From contig JAYUKV010000111.1 in the NCBI GenBank assembly GCA_043764135.1, forward strand, positions 1-9,563: a DNA stretch of 9,563 nt, read 5' to 3'. The notes beneath the pieces were generated by a model, which worked only from the letters and a program-made list of their open reading frames with translations, had not been told where the DNA came from and did not search any database. Source of the DNA: JAYUKV01 sp043764135. GTDB taxonomy: Bacteria > Patescibacteriota > JACMRA01. Positions within the stretch are counted from its first letter, which is position 1, and every line of letters starts with the position of its first letter. The position numbers and the translations under genes were made by a program. Below are positions 1-6,324 of the stretch, piece after piece.

Positions 1-47
1 TCCCGTGTTTAGCGGGACAGTTCTGTTAAAGAAGGGTTTTATTTTTT
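1..47. other. Left-edge non-coding sequence with small hairpin
   Basis: TCCCG (1-5) and CGGGA (13-17) can form a short 5-bp hairpin with a 7-nt loop, and a run of eight T lies at 42-49. The T run is too far from the hairpin to make a standard terminator. Frame 2 is open from the edge to a TAA at 71-73, so this could also be the last codons of a gene lying to the left. The sequence does not let me choose between these readings. Confidence 0.25.
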
Positions 48-76
48 TTGACAATGATGATAAATTGTATTAATAA
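48..76 (+). promoter_or_regulatory. Putative sigma70 promoter for the 198-944 gene
   Basis: A perfect -35 hexamer TTGACA (48-53) is followed after 17 nt by TAATAA (71-76), a weak -10. Transcription would begin near position 83, giving a leader of roughly 115 nt that contains the 10-bp dyad at 102-129. The -35 match is good and the -10 only partial, so the call is moderate. Confidence 0.45.
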
Positions 77-101
77 TTGTACTGAGATCAGCAATTTCAT
101 T

Positions 102-129
102 TTTTGACCAAATCACTAATTGGTCAAAA
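102..129. repeat. 10-bp inverted repeat in the leader of the 198-944 gene
   Basis: TTTTGACCAA (102-111) and TTGGTCAAAA (120-129) form a perfect 10-bp dyad around an 8-nt spacer. It lies between the putative promoter and the gene start. No T tract follows it on either strand, so it does not look like a terminator. It could be an operator for a dimeric regulator or an RNA hairpin in the 5' leader. Its role is unknown. Confidence 0.5.
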
Positions 130-197
130 TTAAAAATTAACAATCTTTAGTTGTATTTTCCGTTCAAACATCCGTACAAACAGTTAGGTAAAGAATC

Positions 198-944
198 ATG
201 AATTTAAAATCAAAGCTGCAAAGTCTAAGTTTTCCAAACTTTAATCTCAAGATCCATCCGTTCTATCAAGATTATTACAGCGGTAAGAATCTTATTTTCT
301 TTATTGCAAGTCTCGGTGTTGGGTTTATTTCTTTTTTTATGACAAACGGGAAGATGCTTAATCTTAATTATTTGATTAAAGCACCGACATTAGAAGGGGT
401 AATTGATTCAATCGATCAATATAAATTTTTGATTATGTTCTATATTGCACTCTTTGCATTTTCACCAAGAAGAAAACTTGAGGAAATTAAGAATGGTAAC
501 CGCATTATTGCAAAGTTAGTCATTCATTCTACATTCTGGGAGACTATTGTATTTTACATTGGTCTGTTTTCAATTCTTGGTTTGATATTCAAGGTGATTT
601 TACCTACTCAGGTTCTCTCACCAGCTAATTGGCAAATTGGAGTGGTTTTCTTCCATTATTTTGCAATACAAACGCCTGACGGTCTCAACTTCAGCATGTT
701 ACTCTCTATTTTAATTGTGAATGTTGTATATGCAATATTTCACATGAAACAGATCGTAATTAGCAAGAATAGCTTTATTTATCGACCGATTGATTGGTTG
801 TACTTTTCGCTTGCTCTTGCAGCTTCAAAAAGTTTTTTTTACAACTATCTATCTTACGGAATGATTACTGCAGTATTACTTCTTGCATTGTTGTACTTTC
901 TTGAGTTGCTTATTGCTAGACTTGTGTCAATTATTCGCTCATAA
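198..944 (+). CDS. Polytopic membrane protein of unknown function
   Basis: I do not recognise the family of this 248-residue protein. It has five or six hydrophobic segments, roughly at residues 31-49, 75-88, 113-135, 165-183, 199-211 and 221-243. A basic stretch (PRRKLEEIKNGNR, about 90-102) between the second and third segments is probably cytoplasmic by the positive-inside rule. A short N-terminal soluble region of about 28 residues precedes the first segment. No catalytic motif, transporter signature or metal-binding cluster is visible. The overall plan (cytoplasmic N-terminus, basic loop, helical bundle) recalls small integral membrane proteins such as the Yip1-like group, but that is only an impression. 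A weak Shine-Dalgarno-like AGGT (186-189) lies 8 nt before the ATG. The gene is monocistronic, with a promoter upstream and a terminator at 973-1002. Confidence 0.8.
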   Translation: MNLKSKLQSLSFPNFNLKIHPFYQDYYSGKNLIFFIASLGVGFISFFMTNGKMLNLNYLIKAPTLEGVIDSIDQYKFLIMFYIALFAFSPRRKLEEIKNGNRIIAKLVIHSTFWETIVFYIGLFSILGLIFKVILPTQVLSPANWQIGVVFFHYFAIQTPDGLNFSMLLSILIVNVVYAIFHMKQIVISKNSFIYRPIDWLYFSLALAASKSFFYNYLSYGMITAVLLLALLYFLELLIARLVSIIRS

Positions 945-972
945 TTATTGGGTCTTGTTTAGCTTATTAAGC

Positions 973-1002
973 CCCCCTTTCATAACTGAAAGGGGGATTT
1001 TT
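973..1002 (+). terminator. Intrinsic terminator after the 198-944 gene
   Basis: A 9-bp stem CCCCCTTTC (973-981) / GAAAGGGGG (988-996) closes a 6-nt loop and is followed by ATTTTT then CTTCTT. It starts 28 nt after the TAA of the membrane-protein gene. The GC-rich stem base followed by U residues is a textbook rho-independent terminator. Confidence 0.85.
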
Positions 1003-1030
1003 CTTCTTGATTATAGTATAACTAAAATTT

Positions 1031-1070
1031 ACCCAAGTGCTTTAATTAAATAATTAATGTTGACTTGGGT
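1031..1070 (-). terminator. Probable terminator of the 1088-1393 gene
   Basis: ACCCAAGT (1031-1038) and ACTTGGGT (1063-1070) form a perfect 8-bp stem. The 24-nt loop contains a further self-complementary AT stretch (TTAAT/ATTAA). It lies directly downstream of the minus-strand gene ending at 1088. The following minus-strand sequence is AAATTTTAG, only moderately U-rich, so it is a weaker terminator than the others in this window. Confidence 0.5.
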
Positions 1071-1087
1071 ATTGTATTACTTTTTAC

Positions 1088-1393
1088 TTAGTAGATTGCA
1101 TTAACTGTGGACAAAGAATCCACTATTTTTAGTTTCAAAAGTGTCCTAATTAGATTGTGAAAGGCTCTAACATTTAAAGTCTGCCCTTCAAGTGAGGAGA
1201 CAATCTCCAAAATTGCAAAAATATCAAAATTAGCATTTGTCGAAGATGTCATTAGTTTGGTTACTTGTTTAATATCGATACAGAAAATCTCATCTCCACA
1301 TTTCTCTAAGTGGCTTAACATTAAGCTGAGTTGAGCTTGATCGGTATTGAACTCAATGTTCAATTGTTGGATTAATTTGTCTTTTGAAACCAT
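1088..1393 (-). CDS. Small predicted helical protein, unknown function
   Basis: This 101-residue protein has no family I recognise. It looks largely alpha-helical and soluble, without a signal peptide or membrane segment. Two cysteines (CGDEIFC, about residues 32-38) are not arranged as an obvious metal site. The start is well supported: AGAGAGG (1407 down to 1401) lies 7 nt before the ATG, the best Shine-Dalgarno sequence in the window. The gene is divergent from the nuclease gene at 1534, and the two putative promoters abut. This is a common layout for a regulator and its target, but no helix-turn-helix can be asserted here. It ends with TAA and is followed by a hairpin at 1031-1070. Confidence 0.72.
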   Translation of the reverse strand: MVSKDKLIQQLNIEFNTDQAQLSLMLSHLEKCGDEIFCIDIKQVTKLMTSSTNANFDIFAILEIVSSLEGQTLNVRAFHNLIRTLLKLKIVDSLSTVNAIY

Positions 1394-1439
1394 GATAATA
1401 CCTCTCTGAGTTCTCGCTTTAATGTGGTGTTGATAACCA

Positions 1440-1468
1440 AAATTAACTTACTTTTTCACTTTAGTCAA
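1440..1468 (-). promoter_or_regulatory. Putative promoter for the 1088-1393 gene
   Basis: On the minus strand TTGACT (1468-1463) is followed by a 17-nt spacer and TAATTT (1445-1440). The -35 matches five of six consensus bases and the -10 is weak. It faces away from the nuclease promoter, whose -35 starts at 1473. Confidence 0.4.
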
Positions 1469-1472
1469 TTGT

Positions 1473-1501
1473 TTGACAATTAATTGTTAAGTTGTGATTA
1501 T
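1473..1501 (+). promoter_or_regulatory. Putative promoter for the nuclease gene, with dyad
   Basis: A consensus -35 TTGACA (1473-1478) is followed by a 17-nt spacer and GATTAT (1496-1501). An extended -10 TG at 1493-1494 supports the weak hexamer. The -35 region is also part of a near-palindrome TTGACAATT/AATTGTTAA (1473-1490, 8 of 9 pairs), a possible operator. Transcription would start near 1508, about 26 nt before the ATG. Confidence 0.55.
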
Positions 1502-1533
1502 ATCGATACGTATTCTGTTTTGGTGAATTATTA

Positions 1534-2247
1534 ATGTTCAATGAAATTTTAGATGGTTTTAGAAAATATTCTCAATATTTAATTGATAGACAGCTTGATG
1601 TAGAGAGTCAATCTCCTTCCTTAAACATTACCAAGAACACATCTGGCAACTTATACAGCGATCCTATAATTAATGCTACAATTCAAGATGATCAACTATT
1701 AACAGTTCACAATTCTGGTAAAACGAGATCATATGCTCGAGGAGCAAAAGCGATTGTCACCTATGTCATTGACGGTGATACAATTGTGATTAAGTTTGGA
1801 AATAATATTTCTACCAAAGCAAGACTTCTAGGGATTGATTGTCCAGAGATTGTAGTTTCTCAAAAGAGTGAGTGGGTGCCAAAAGCAAATAGTAAAAAAG
1901 CATTTTGTTATGGTGAACAAGCATCGTCTAAGACTCGTAAAGTACTAACTAATAAGGAAGTATTTATCAACTTTGACCTCAATCCAATTGATCAATATGG
2001 TCGATTGTTATTGATAATCTACACTGATAAAGAAATATGCCTAAGTCAAAAATCAAGCACTAATGAAATTGAATATTCAAGTGTCGTGAAAAGTTTTAAT
2101 TACGAACTAGTTCAAAACGGTTTTGCAAGGTCTTGTTTTTATAAAGACAATCCAACATTTGAAACTATTTTTGACCAAGCACAGGACCAAGCAAAACTTC
2201 AACTTAAAGGTGCGTGGGGGTTTTGCCCTTTTCCTTTTCAAGAATAG
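1534..2247 (+). CDS. Staphylococcal-nuclease-like (SNase) thermonuclease domain protein
   Basis: This protein is predicted to cut DNA and RNA in a Ca2+-dependent way, like micrococcal nuclease. The SNase domain covers about residues 72-232. The residues expected to bind metal and act in catalysis are present: D80 and D82 in VIDGDTI, R97 in ARLLGID, D102 and E105 in GIDCPE, and R157 in DQYGRLL. These correspond to D19/D21, R35, D40/E43 and R87 of the S. aureus enzyme; C103 replaces Thr41. The C-terminal part (ELVQNGFAR, then KGAWGFCPF) is also typical of the family. An N-terminal extension of about 70 residues is polar and lacks a signal peptide or membrane segment, unlike most secreted thermonucleases. 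GGTGA (1522-1526) lies 7 nt before the ATG. The gene ends with TAG, followed by the terminator at 2273-2299. Family assignment is firm; cellular location is uncertain. Confidence 0.92.
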   Translation: MFNEILDGFRKYSQYLIDRQLDVESQSPSLNITKNTSGNLYSDPIINATIQDDQLLTVHNSGKTRSYARGAKAIVTYVIDGDTIVIKFGNNISTKARLLGIDCPEIVVSQKSEWVPKANSKKAFCYGEQASSKTRKVLTNKEVFINFDLNPIDQYGRLLLIIYTDKEICLSQKSSTNEIEYSSVVKSFNYELVQNGFARSCFYKDNPTFETIFDQAQDQAKLQLKGAWGFCPFPFQE

Positions 2248-2272
2248 AATTTAAGAAAAGTTTATGATATAA

Positions 2273-2299
2273 AAAACAACCAATTTGGTTGTTTTAATT
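2273..2299. terminator. Bidirectional intrinsic terminator between convergent genes
   Basis: AAAACAACCA (2273-2282) and TGGTTGTTTT (2286-2295) form a 10-bp stem with a 3-nt loop. It lies 25 nt after the nuclease stop on the plus strand. On the minus strand, where it would serve the glycosyltransferase-hydrolase operon ending at 2401, the stem is followed by further T residues, so it probably works in both directions. Confidence 0.75.
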
Positions 2300-2320
2300 A
2301 TTATACCTAAATATTAATAT

Positions 2321-2388
2321 TGGTAACTTTATTATTACCATAATAACCATAATAACAATAATAACCACCTAAGTTGATAGATGGTTAT
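2321..2388. repeat. AT-rich tandem 9-bp repeats and small hairpins
   Basis: Three head-to-tail copies of CATAATAAC lie at 2339-2347, 2348-2356 and 2357-2365, the last with one mismatch. They are flanked by two small inverted repeats: TGGTAA (2321-2326)/TTACCA (2335-2340) and ATAACCA (2361-2367)/TGGTTAT (2382-2388). The patch lies in the 3' region of the minus-strand hydrolase gene, before the shared terminator. It may be simple slippage-prone DNA; no function is evident. Confidence 0.6.
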
Positions 2389-2400
2389 AAATATAAGAAA

Positions 2401-3336
2401 CTAAATTTGCTTTAACTTTTCTTCTGTGATTGTCCAGTCAGGTGGTTCGATGATATTTGGAACCCAAGACTCTGTTTTATCTGAGAACAAAACAATAGAT
2501 TCTAGAAGTGGATACTTCTTCTTTAAATCTCCTCTGTTAAGTAGTGGATTAAATATAGTTAGTTTTTGGTCAGGCGTACCTGCAAATCCAAATTCTGCAG
2601 CCATAATTGGTTTATTAAACCTGCTAACTCGATTATATTTATCTTTCATAATTTCATCGAAAGGAAGAATTTTCTTGTAAGTAAACCATTCATAAGCTGG
2701 GTATGAATACCAACTCATTCCAACAATATCTACATAATTATCACCGGGGTAATATAATTCTTGTTTATCATTACCAGCAGGGGACCATACATAAATCACT
2801 TTACTAGTAACAGATTTACATTGATCAACATAATTACGATAAGCAAATATAAATAGCTCTGGCTCATTAAAGGACCATGGATATCTAGATGTATTATTTA
2901 GCTCCATTTCGTGACCGACTCTTAAATAGAGTTTATCTTTAATTTTTGAATCAGCTAATGAACAAAAATCTTTTATAATTTGATTATATTTACCATCTTT
3001 TATATTAGTCAAAAGCAGCTTACGATCATTATTCTCTTCGAATTGCGGCCAAGGTTCAAGTGTTACTATTCCTGGTTTTCCGATAGCTTCAATACGGCTC
3101 AAAATTGTATTGTTTCTGTCATCGAACTCTTTACCCCAAACACTGAAATAGTGAATTCGATCTATATTATTTAATAAATACTGATCTTCATTTTTAGAAA
3201 AAAGACCTAGTTTAATTGATTCTGTAGACTGTGGTTTTACATTTTTATTAATTACAAAGTACGCAATCAATCCATTGGTTAGAATAAATACTGCTGAAAC
3301 TATAATTAAAATCTGTTTTTTGTATTGTGGATTCAT
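2401..3336 (-). CDS. Membrane-anchored glycoside hydrolase, GH26-like (beta-mannanase type)
   Basis: This is predicted to hydrolyse a beta-linked polysaccharide outside the membrane. The 311-residue protein starts with a short basic N-terminus and one hydrophobic segment (about 9-29), an uncleaved anchor or signal peptide. A TIM-barrel glycosidase domain follows, from about residue 41. Family features visible are RVGHEME (139-145), where E143 after His is the expected acid/base; VWSPAG (183-188); the strand VDIVGMSWY (202-210); and AAEFG (246-250), where E248 is the expected nucleophile. It follows the glycosyltransferase gene by a single base (TAATATG junction) and has no Shine-Dalgarno sequence, so translation is probably coupled. 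The pairing implies that it trims, releases or edits the polymer made by the upstream enzyme. The GH26 assignment is by motif; a related clan A family is possible, and the substrate is unknown. It ends with TAG. Confidence 0.85.
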   Translation of the reverse strand: MNPQYKKQILIIVSAVFILTNGLIAYFVINKNVKPQSTESIKLGLFSKNEDQYLLNNIDRIHYFSVWGKEFDDRNNTILSRIEAIGKPGIVTLEPWPQFEENNDRKLLLTNIKDGKYNQIIKDFCSLADSKIKDKLYLRVGHEMELNNTSRYPWSFNEPELFIFAYRNYVDQCKSVTSKVIYVWSPAGNDKQELYYPGDNYVDIVGMSWYSYPAYEWFTYKKILPFDEIMKDKYNRVSRFNKPIMAAEFGFAGTPDQKLTIFNPLLNRGDLKKKYPLLESIVLFSDKTESWVPNIIEPPDWTITEEKLKQI

Positions 3337-3337
3337 A

Positions 3338-5047
3338 TTAAATCAATTTAAGTAAAGATGCAATAGACAATGAGAAAAATACAACACTAATCAATACTGT
3401 ATTCCAAAAAGTCTTGATGTAGGTATAGTTTAGCCCTTTGTCACTCGCCTCTTTAATACTTAGCATAACTCCTATAAATACAGCAAATGAATATGTAAAT
3501 GCATTAATCCATGCAAACCACATATAGCCTTGATTGGTGTCTGACTTAGAGAAAGCTAAAATTGCAAACATATTAATTGAGATAAGTATAAAATGAGGTA
3601 AGAAATATTTGAAGTTAATCCCTCTAATCGAAGCTGTCTTATCTGTGATTTTTACTTTTTTACTATCTGATAAGGGGTTAAAGCCAGTAATTGATTGTAA
3701 AAATCCTTCGATTACTCCAATAACAATCCAAGGGAATTGTAATAACTGGAATACCATTGTTTCCCAGCTCATTGCCCATGCATTGTGAGGTCTTAATAAT
3801 TTATTGGACTTTAATACAATCAAGTATATCATAAAGCTTATATTAAGACATATATACATTATCCAGAACGTTAGAGAATCAGTCTCCATAACCCTCTTGT
3901 TGGTAGTGATAGCGTAGATTGGAAAGATTAAAGAGATAAGTGTTACAAAAGACAGTGCAGGATACCAAAACATCCATACCAAAGACTGGATTTTCATTGA
4001 AAATCTAAAGTTCAAAAAGATTCTTGGAATTACCAACATACTAGCTCTGGTCCCAACCAACGCCCATTGATATTCTTGATGCATAGAATCTTTCACACCT
4101 ACAGCTCCCATTCCATGTGCAATTGCATTACGTGCAAAAGCCCCTCTCCAGCCATGAGCGTTCATCATTGCTGTTGTAGTGTAATCTTCTGCTACTTCTG
4201 GTCCTATACCGCCGATTTCTTTTAGTGCTTTTACTCTAAGTGAATAATGTGAGCCAAAACATAGTGGTGAGAATGCTCCGTTTGAACCGCTTTGCATAGG
4301 TCCATGAAGAGTTGATTCCCAGAACAACCTAGCTTTAACAGTCCAAGATTGATTAATATTAGAGTCGCATATAGAAGGACTAGCAACATAACCAACTCGA
4401 GAGTCTGAGAATTCTTTCATTACTTCAAGTGCAAAGGATGAAGTTGGTTTGTGATCAGCGTCAAATTGAATTACATAATCATAATTTTCATAACCATAAT
4501 GATCATAGAAGTACATTAAATTACCTTCTTTACACCTCTTCTTTCTTGGATGTACTTCATTAAAATACCTAGGATCACCCTTACGAGATGAAATTTTAAC
4601 ATTATTTGCTTTGCACCATTTGATTGTTTCTTGGTACGGATCTTCATCAGCTAGCCAAACATCATACTTATAAGGTAATTCTTGGCTAAGCATTCCTTCA
4701 AGTGTTGAGCGAACTACATCCCATGGTTCTTTAGGGATTTTAGTTGTAATTAGAGCTAGTCTTCCAGTTGCCAATTCTCGCTCCACTGTGTTTTGCTTTT
4801 GATTAAAAGAGAAAAGGAAAAAGTAAAAGCTGATTAATGGTAACCAGAAAACATTAATCGTTAATAGAATATATTCTGGCATTGAATATACTTTAGTATT
4901 AAAAAACCAAATATTAATTAAATTGTATAAAGCATAAAGCCATACTGATAGATAACCAATATGTATTAAGTTTTGAGTTAAAGTAAAAACTGAAACTTTT
5001 GAAATTGCAAAAGATTTTGCTGTGCTACTATTAGTGTGAGATTGCAT
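3338..5047 (-). CDS. Processive family 2 glycosyltransferase, cellulose-synthase-like
   Basis: This is predicted to polymerise a polysaccharide from nucleotide sugars and move it across the membrane. The 569-residue protein has two N-terminal membrane segments (about 26-48 and 58-82), a cytoplasmic GT-A domain (about 95-340) and about six C-terminal segments (352-380, 392-412, 431-450, 482-500, 508-530, 547-567). Visible GT2 motifs are LADEDP (132-137), a K-x-GNL element (173-177), FDADHK with the metal-binding DxD (D196, D198), and AEDY (286-289) with the presumed base D288. The usual QxxRW motif appears as QEYQW (324-328), with Gln in place of Arg. There is no PilZ domain, so no c-di-GMP control is evident. 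It is the first gene of an operon with the GH26-like hydrolase. The T-rich leader has no Shine-Dalgarno sequence. The product could be a beta-glucan, mannan or another hexose polymer. Confidence 0.92.
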   Translation of the reverse strand: MQSHTNSSTAKSFAISKVSVFTLTQNLIHIGYLSVWLYALYNLINIWFFNTKVYSMPEYILLTINVFWLPLISFYFFLFSFNQKQNTVERELATGRLALITTKIPKEPWDVVRSTLEGMLSQELPYKYDVWLADEDPYQETIKWCKANNVKISSRKGDPRYFNEVHPRKKRCKEGNLMYFYDHYGYENYDYVIQFDADHKPTSSFALEVMKEFSDSRVGYVASPSICDSNINQSWTVKARLFWESTLHGPMQSGSNGAFSPLCFGSHYSLRVKALKEIGGIGPEVAEDYTTTAMMNAHGWRGAFARNAIAHGMGAVGVKDSMHQEYQWALVGTRASMLVIPRIFLNFRFSMKIQSLVWMFWYPALSFVTLISLIFPIYAITTNKRVMETDSLTFWIMYICLNISFMIYLIVLKSNKLLRPHNAWAMSWETMVFQLLQFPWIVIGVIEGFLQSITGFNPLSDSKKVKITDKTASIRGINFKYFLPHFILISINMFAILAFSKSDTNQGYMWFAWINAFTYSFAVFIGVMLSIKEASDKGLNYTYIKTFWNTVLISVVFFSLSIASLLKLI

Positions 5048-5067
5048 AAAATAAAATAAATAAAAAA

Positions 5068-5096
5068 TTAATTCAACTGTTAAAAATATGAATTAA
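5068..5096. repeat. 8-bp inverted repeat in the glycosyltransferase leader
   Basis: TTAATTCA (5068-5075) and TGAATTAA (5089-5096) form a perfect 8-bp dyad with a 13-nt loop, 20 to 50 nt upstream of the glycosyltransferase start. It would lie within the 5' leader if the promoter at 5136-5164 is used. It could be an RNA hairpin or an operator, but AT-rich dyads of this size also arise by chance. Confidence 0.35.
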
Positions 5097-5135
5097 AAGG
5101 CCAAAAACAACTTCTGGTCTCTTGTGTATAATTTG

Positions 5136-5164
5136 AACATAACACATCATTACAGTTATGTCAA
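5136..5164 (-). promoter_or_regulatory. Putative promoter of the glycosyltransferase-hydrolase operon
   Basis: On the minus strand TTGACA (5164-5159) is followed by a 17-nt spacer and TATGTT (5141-5136, four of six matches). An extended -10 TG sits one base before the hexamer. Transcription would start near 5129, giving a leader of about 80 nt. Confidence 0.6.
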
Positions 5165-5201
5165 AAACATACTTTATTGATTAAAAAGTTCCATTAAAAC
5201 C

Positions 5202-5230
5202 TTGACATTTCACAAATATGATGTTAATTA
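5202..5230 (+). promoter_or_regulatory. Putative promoter for the HD-domain gene
   Basis: TTGACA (5202-5207) is followed by a 17-nt spacer and TAATTA (5225-5230). A TG extension lies at 5222-5223. The -10 is poor, though TATGAT at 5217-5222 and TATAAT at 5127-5132 offer alternatives with no good -35. The start point would be near 5237, about 30 nt before the ATG. Confidence 0.4.
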
Positions 5231-5265
5231 GTTAAAGTCCACAATAAGCTACTTCGGTAATAATT

Positions 5266-6177
5266 ATGAAAATTGCTCCGATTCAAAGTTACGCTAATAC
5301 AAATATGTTCGAAGCTGTTTTAGCTAGTCAAGCATTGGCTCTAAGACCTCATTGTACATATCATTCTCAAGCACATCCAAGACAATTTTTGCAAACAGTT
5401 GTTGATATTTTAGAATTTCTAAAAGACAACGGCGCCTTTGAACAATTTGGATTTACGGACGAATCTTGGTTAATTTTCCAAAATACAATGGTTGTAAATG
5501 CTGTTTTTCATGATATCGTTTTCGATCTTAATGAAAACAATACGCCTAGTGTACTCAACGAAGAATTATCTTTGAGCAGTGCTTATCAATGGTTAAATGC
5601 ATACCCTGATTTGATTCGATATGCACCATACGCACTCGAAAAATCAATGTTGCATACCAAAGTTACATTTGATCCTTCAAATGGTGTAGTGGCTAGTCCG
5701 ATTTTTGATGGTACTGACATTCACAAACTAGCTCAGCTAGTTTCGGAAATTGGCGATAAGATTCATCTTCTAAGTTTTGAAGAGGATTTACAAGTTGAAG
5801 AGTTATTTAACCACGGTTTTGAGGACAATCTACGACTATACATTGAGATGCAGTTACGTAAACCTGAGTTTATTGGCAATCGCGAAGCTTGCTACAACTT
5901 CGTTCGAGATCTAATGAATTCCGATCAACTGGAAGCTGTGTTCTGTAAAGTAACTGAGATGATGTATAATTACTTCGACAAATCAGTTCTTTTTCATGTT
6001 CGTCAAAAGACAGAATTTGAGAGCTTTGCCGCAAAGCCCTCAGTAGCACAAATGCTAAATATGATCTACTATCAGTACTCTCAATTGTCTGAGTTTACTA
6101 AAGTGGTTCATAACACAAACGATGGAGATTTAACTAAGTTATACTTGGCTAAGATCTTAGCAGAGTACGATCAATAA
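5266..6177 (+). CDS. Predicted metal-dependent HD-superfamily phosphohydrolase (COG4339-like)
   Basis: This is predicted to be a cytoplasmic phosphohydrolase of the HD superfamily; its substrate is unknown. Motifs resemble COG4339: TYHSQAH (31-37) with H33 and H37, VFHDIVFD (80-87) with the H82-D83 metal pair, LNEELS (97-102), LHTKVTF (129-135), and FDGTDIHKLA (147-156) in place of the usual D-x-DL element. A region near 186-204 (ending LRKPEFIG) recalls the family's conserved R-x-x-I-Y helix. COG4339 proteins are usually about 200 residues; this one has 303, with an added helical C-terminal region from about 205 to the end. No signal peptide or membrane segment is seen. There is no clear Shine-Dalgarno sequence; the first Met was chosen because a long conserved-looking N-terminus follows. 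It is divergent from the polysaccharide operon and is followed by its own terminator at 6197-6228. Confidence 0.78.
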   Translation: MKIAPIQSYANTNMFEAVLASQALALRPHCTYHSQAHPRQFLQTVVDILEFLKDNGAFEQFGFTDESWLIFQNTMVVNAVFHDIVFDLNENNTPSVLNEELSLSSAYQWLNAYPDLIRYAPYALEKSMLHTKVTFDPSNGVVASPIFDGTDIHKLAQLVSEIGDKIHLLSFEEDLQVEELFNHGFEDNLRLYIEMQLRKPEFIGNREACYNFVRDLMNSDQLEAVFCKVTEMMYNYFDKSVLFHVRQKTEFESFAAKPSVAQMLNMIYYQYSQLSEFTKVVHNTNDGDLTKLYLAKILAEYDQ

Positions 6178-6196
6178 TCACCACTCTAGCCAACCG

Positions 6197-6228
6197 CTAC
6201 CACATTAAAATAATGTGGTAGTATTTTT
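6197..6228 (+). terminator. Intrinsic terminator after the HD-domain gene
   Basis: CTACCACATTA (6197-6207) and TAATGTGGTAG (6211-6221) form a perfect 11-bp stem with an AAA loop, followed by TATTTTTATT. It lies 19 nt after the TAA. The reverse strand is not followed by a strong T run and no minus-strand gene ends here. Confidence 0.88.
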
Positions 6229-6269
6229 ATTAACTTATTTAGAATTCAATCCTCCCAAAAAAATAGATT

Positions 6270-6298
6270 TTGACATTACACTGTTTTTTTGCTATAAG
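6270..6298 (+). promoter_or_regulatory. Strong sigma70-type promoter for the alpha/beta hydrolase gene
   Basis: Consensus TTGACA (6270-6275), a 17-nt spacer and TATAAG (6293-6298, five of six matches) make this the best promoter in the window. The expected start is near 6305, so the leader before the ATG at 6325 is only about 20 nt. Confidence 0.75.
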
Positions 6299-6324
6299 TA
6301 TGAGGTAATGTTGGAAAAATTGGA

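Noticed and set aside
1..17. Terminator of an upstream gene at the left edge
   Set aside because: The stem is only 5 bp and the T run begins about 25 nt later, so it is listed only as undetermined edge sequence.
2321..2388. Possible CRISPR-like array
   Set aside because: The repeats are only 9 bp, directly adjacent with no spacers, and of very simple AT sequence.
2426..2680. Plus-strand ORF opposite the glycoside hydrolase gene
   Set aside because: It lies wholly within the antisense of a gene with clear GH26-like motifs and has no family features or ribosome site of its own.
2980..3174. Second plus-strand ORF opposite the hydrolase
   Set aside because: Antisense shadow of a well-supported gene; low-complexity hydrophobic translation.
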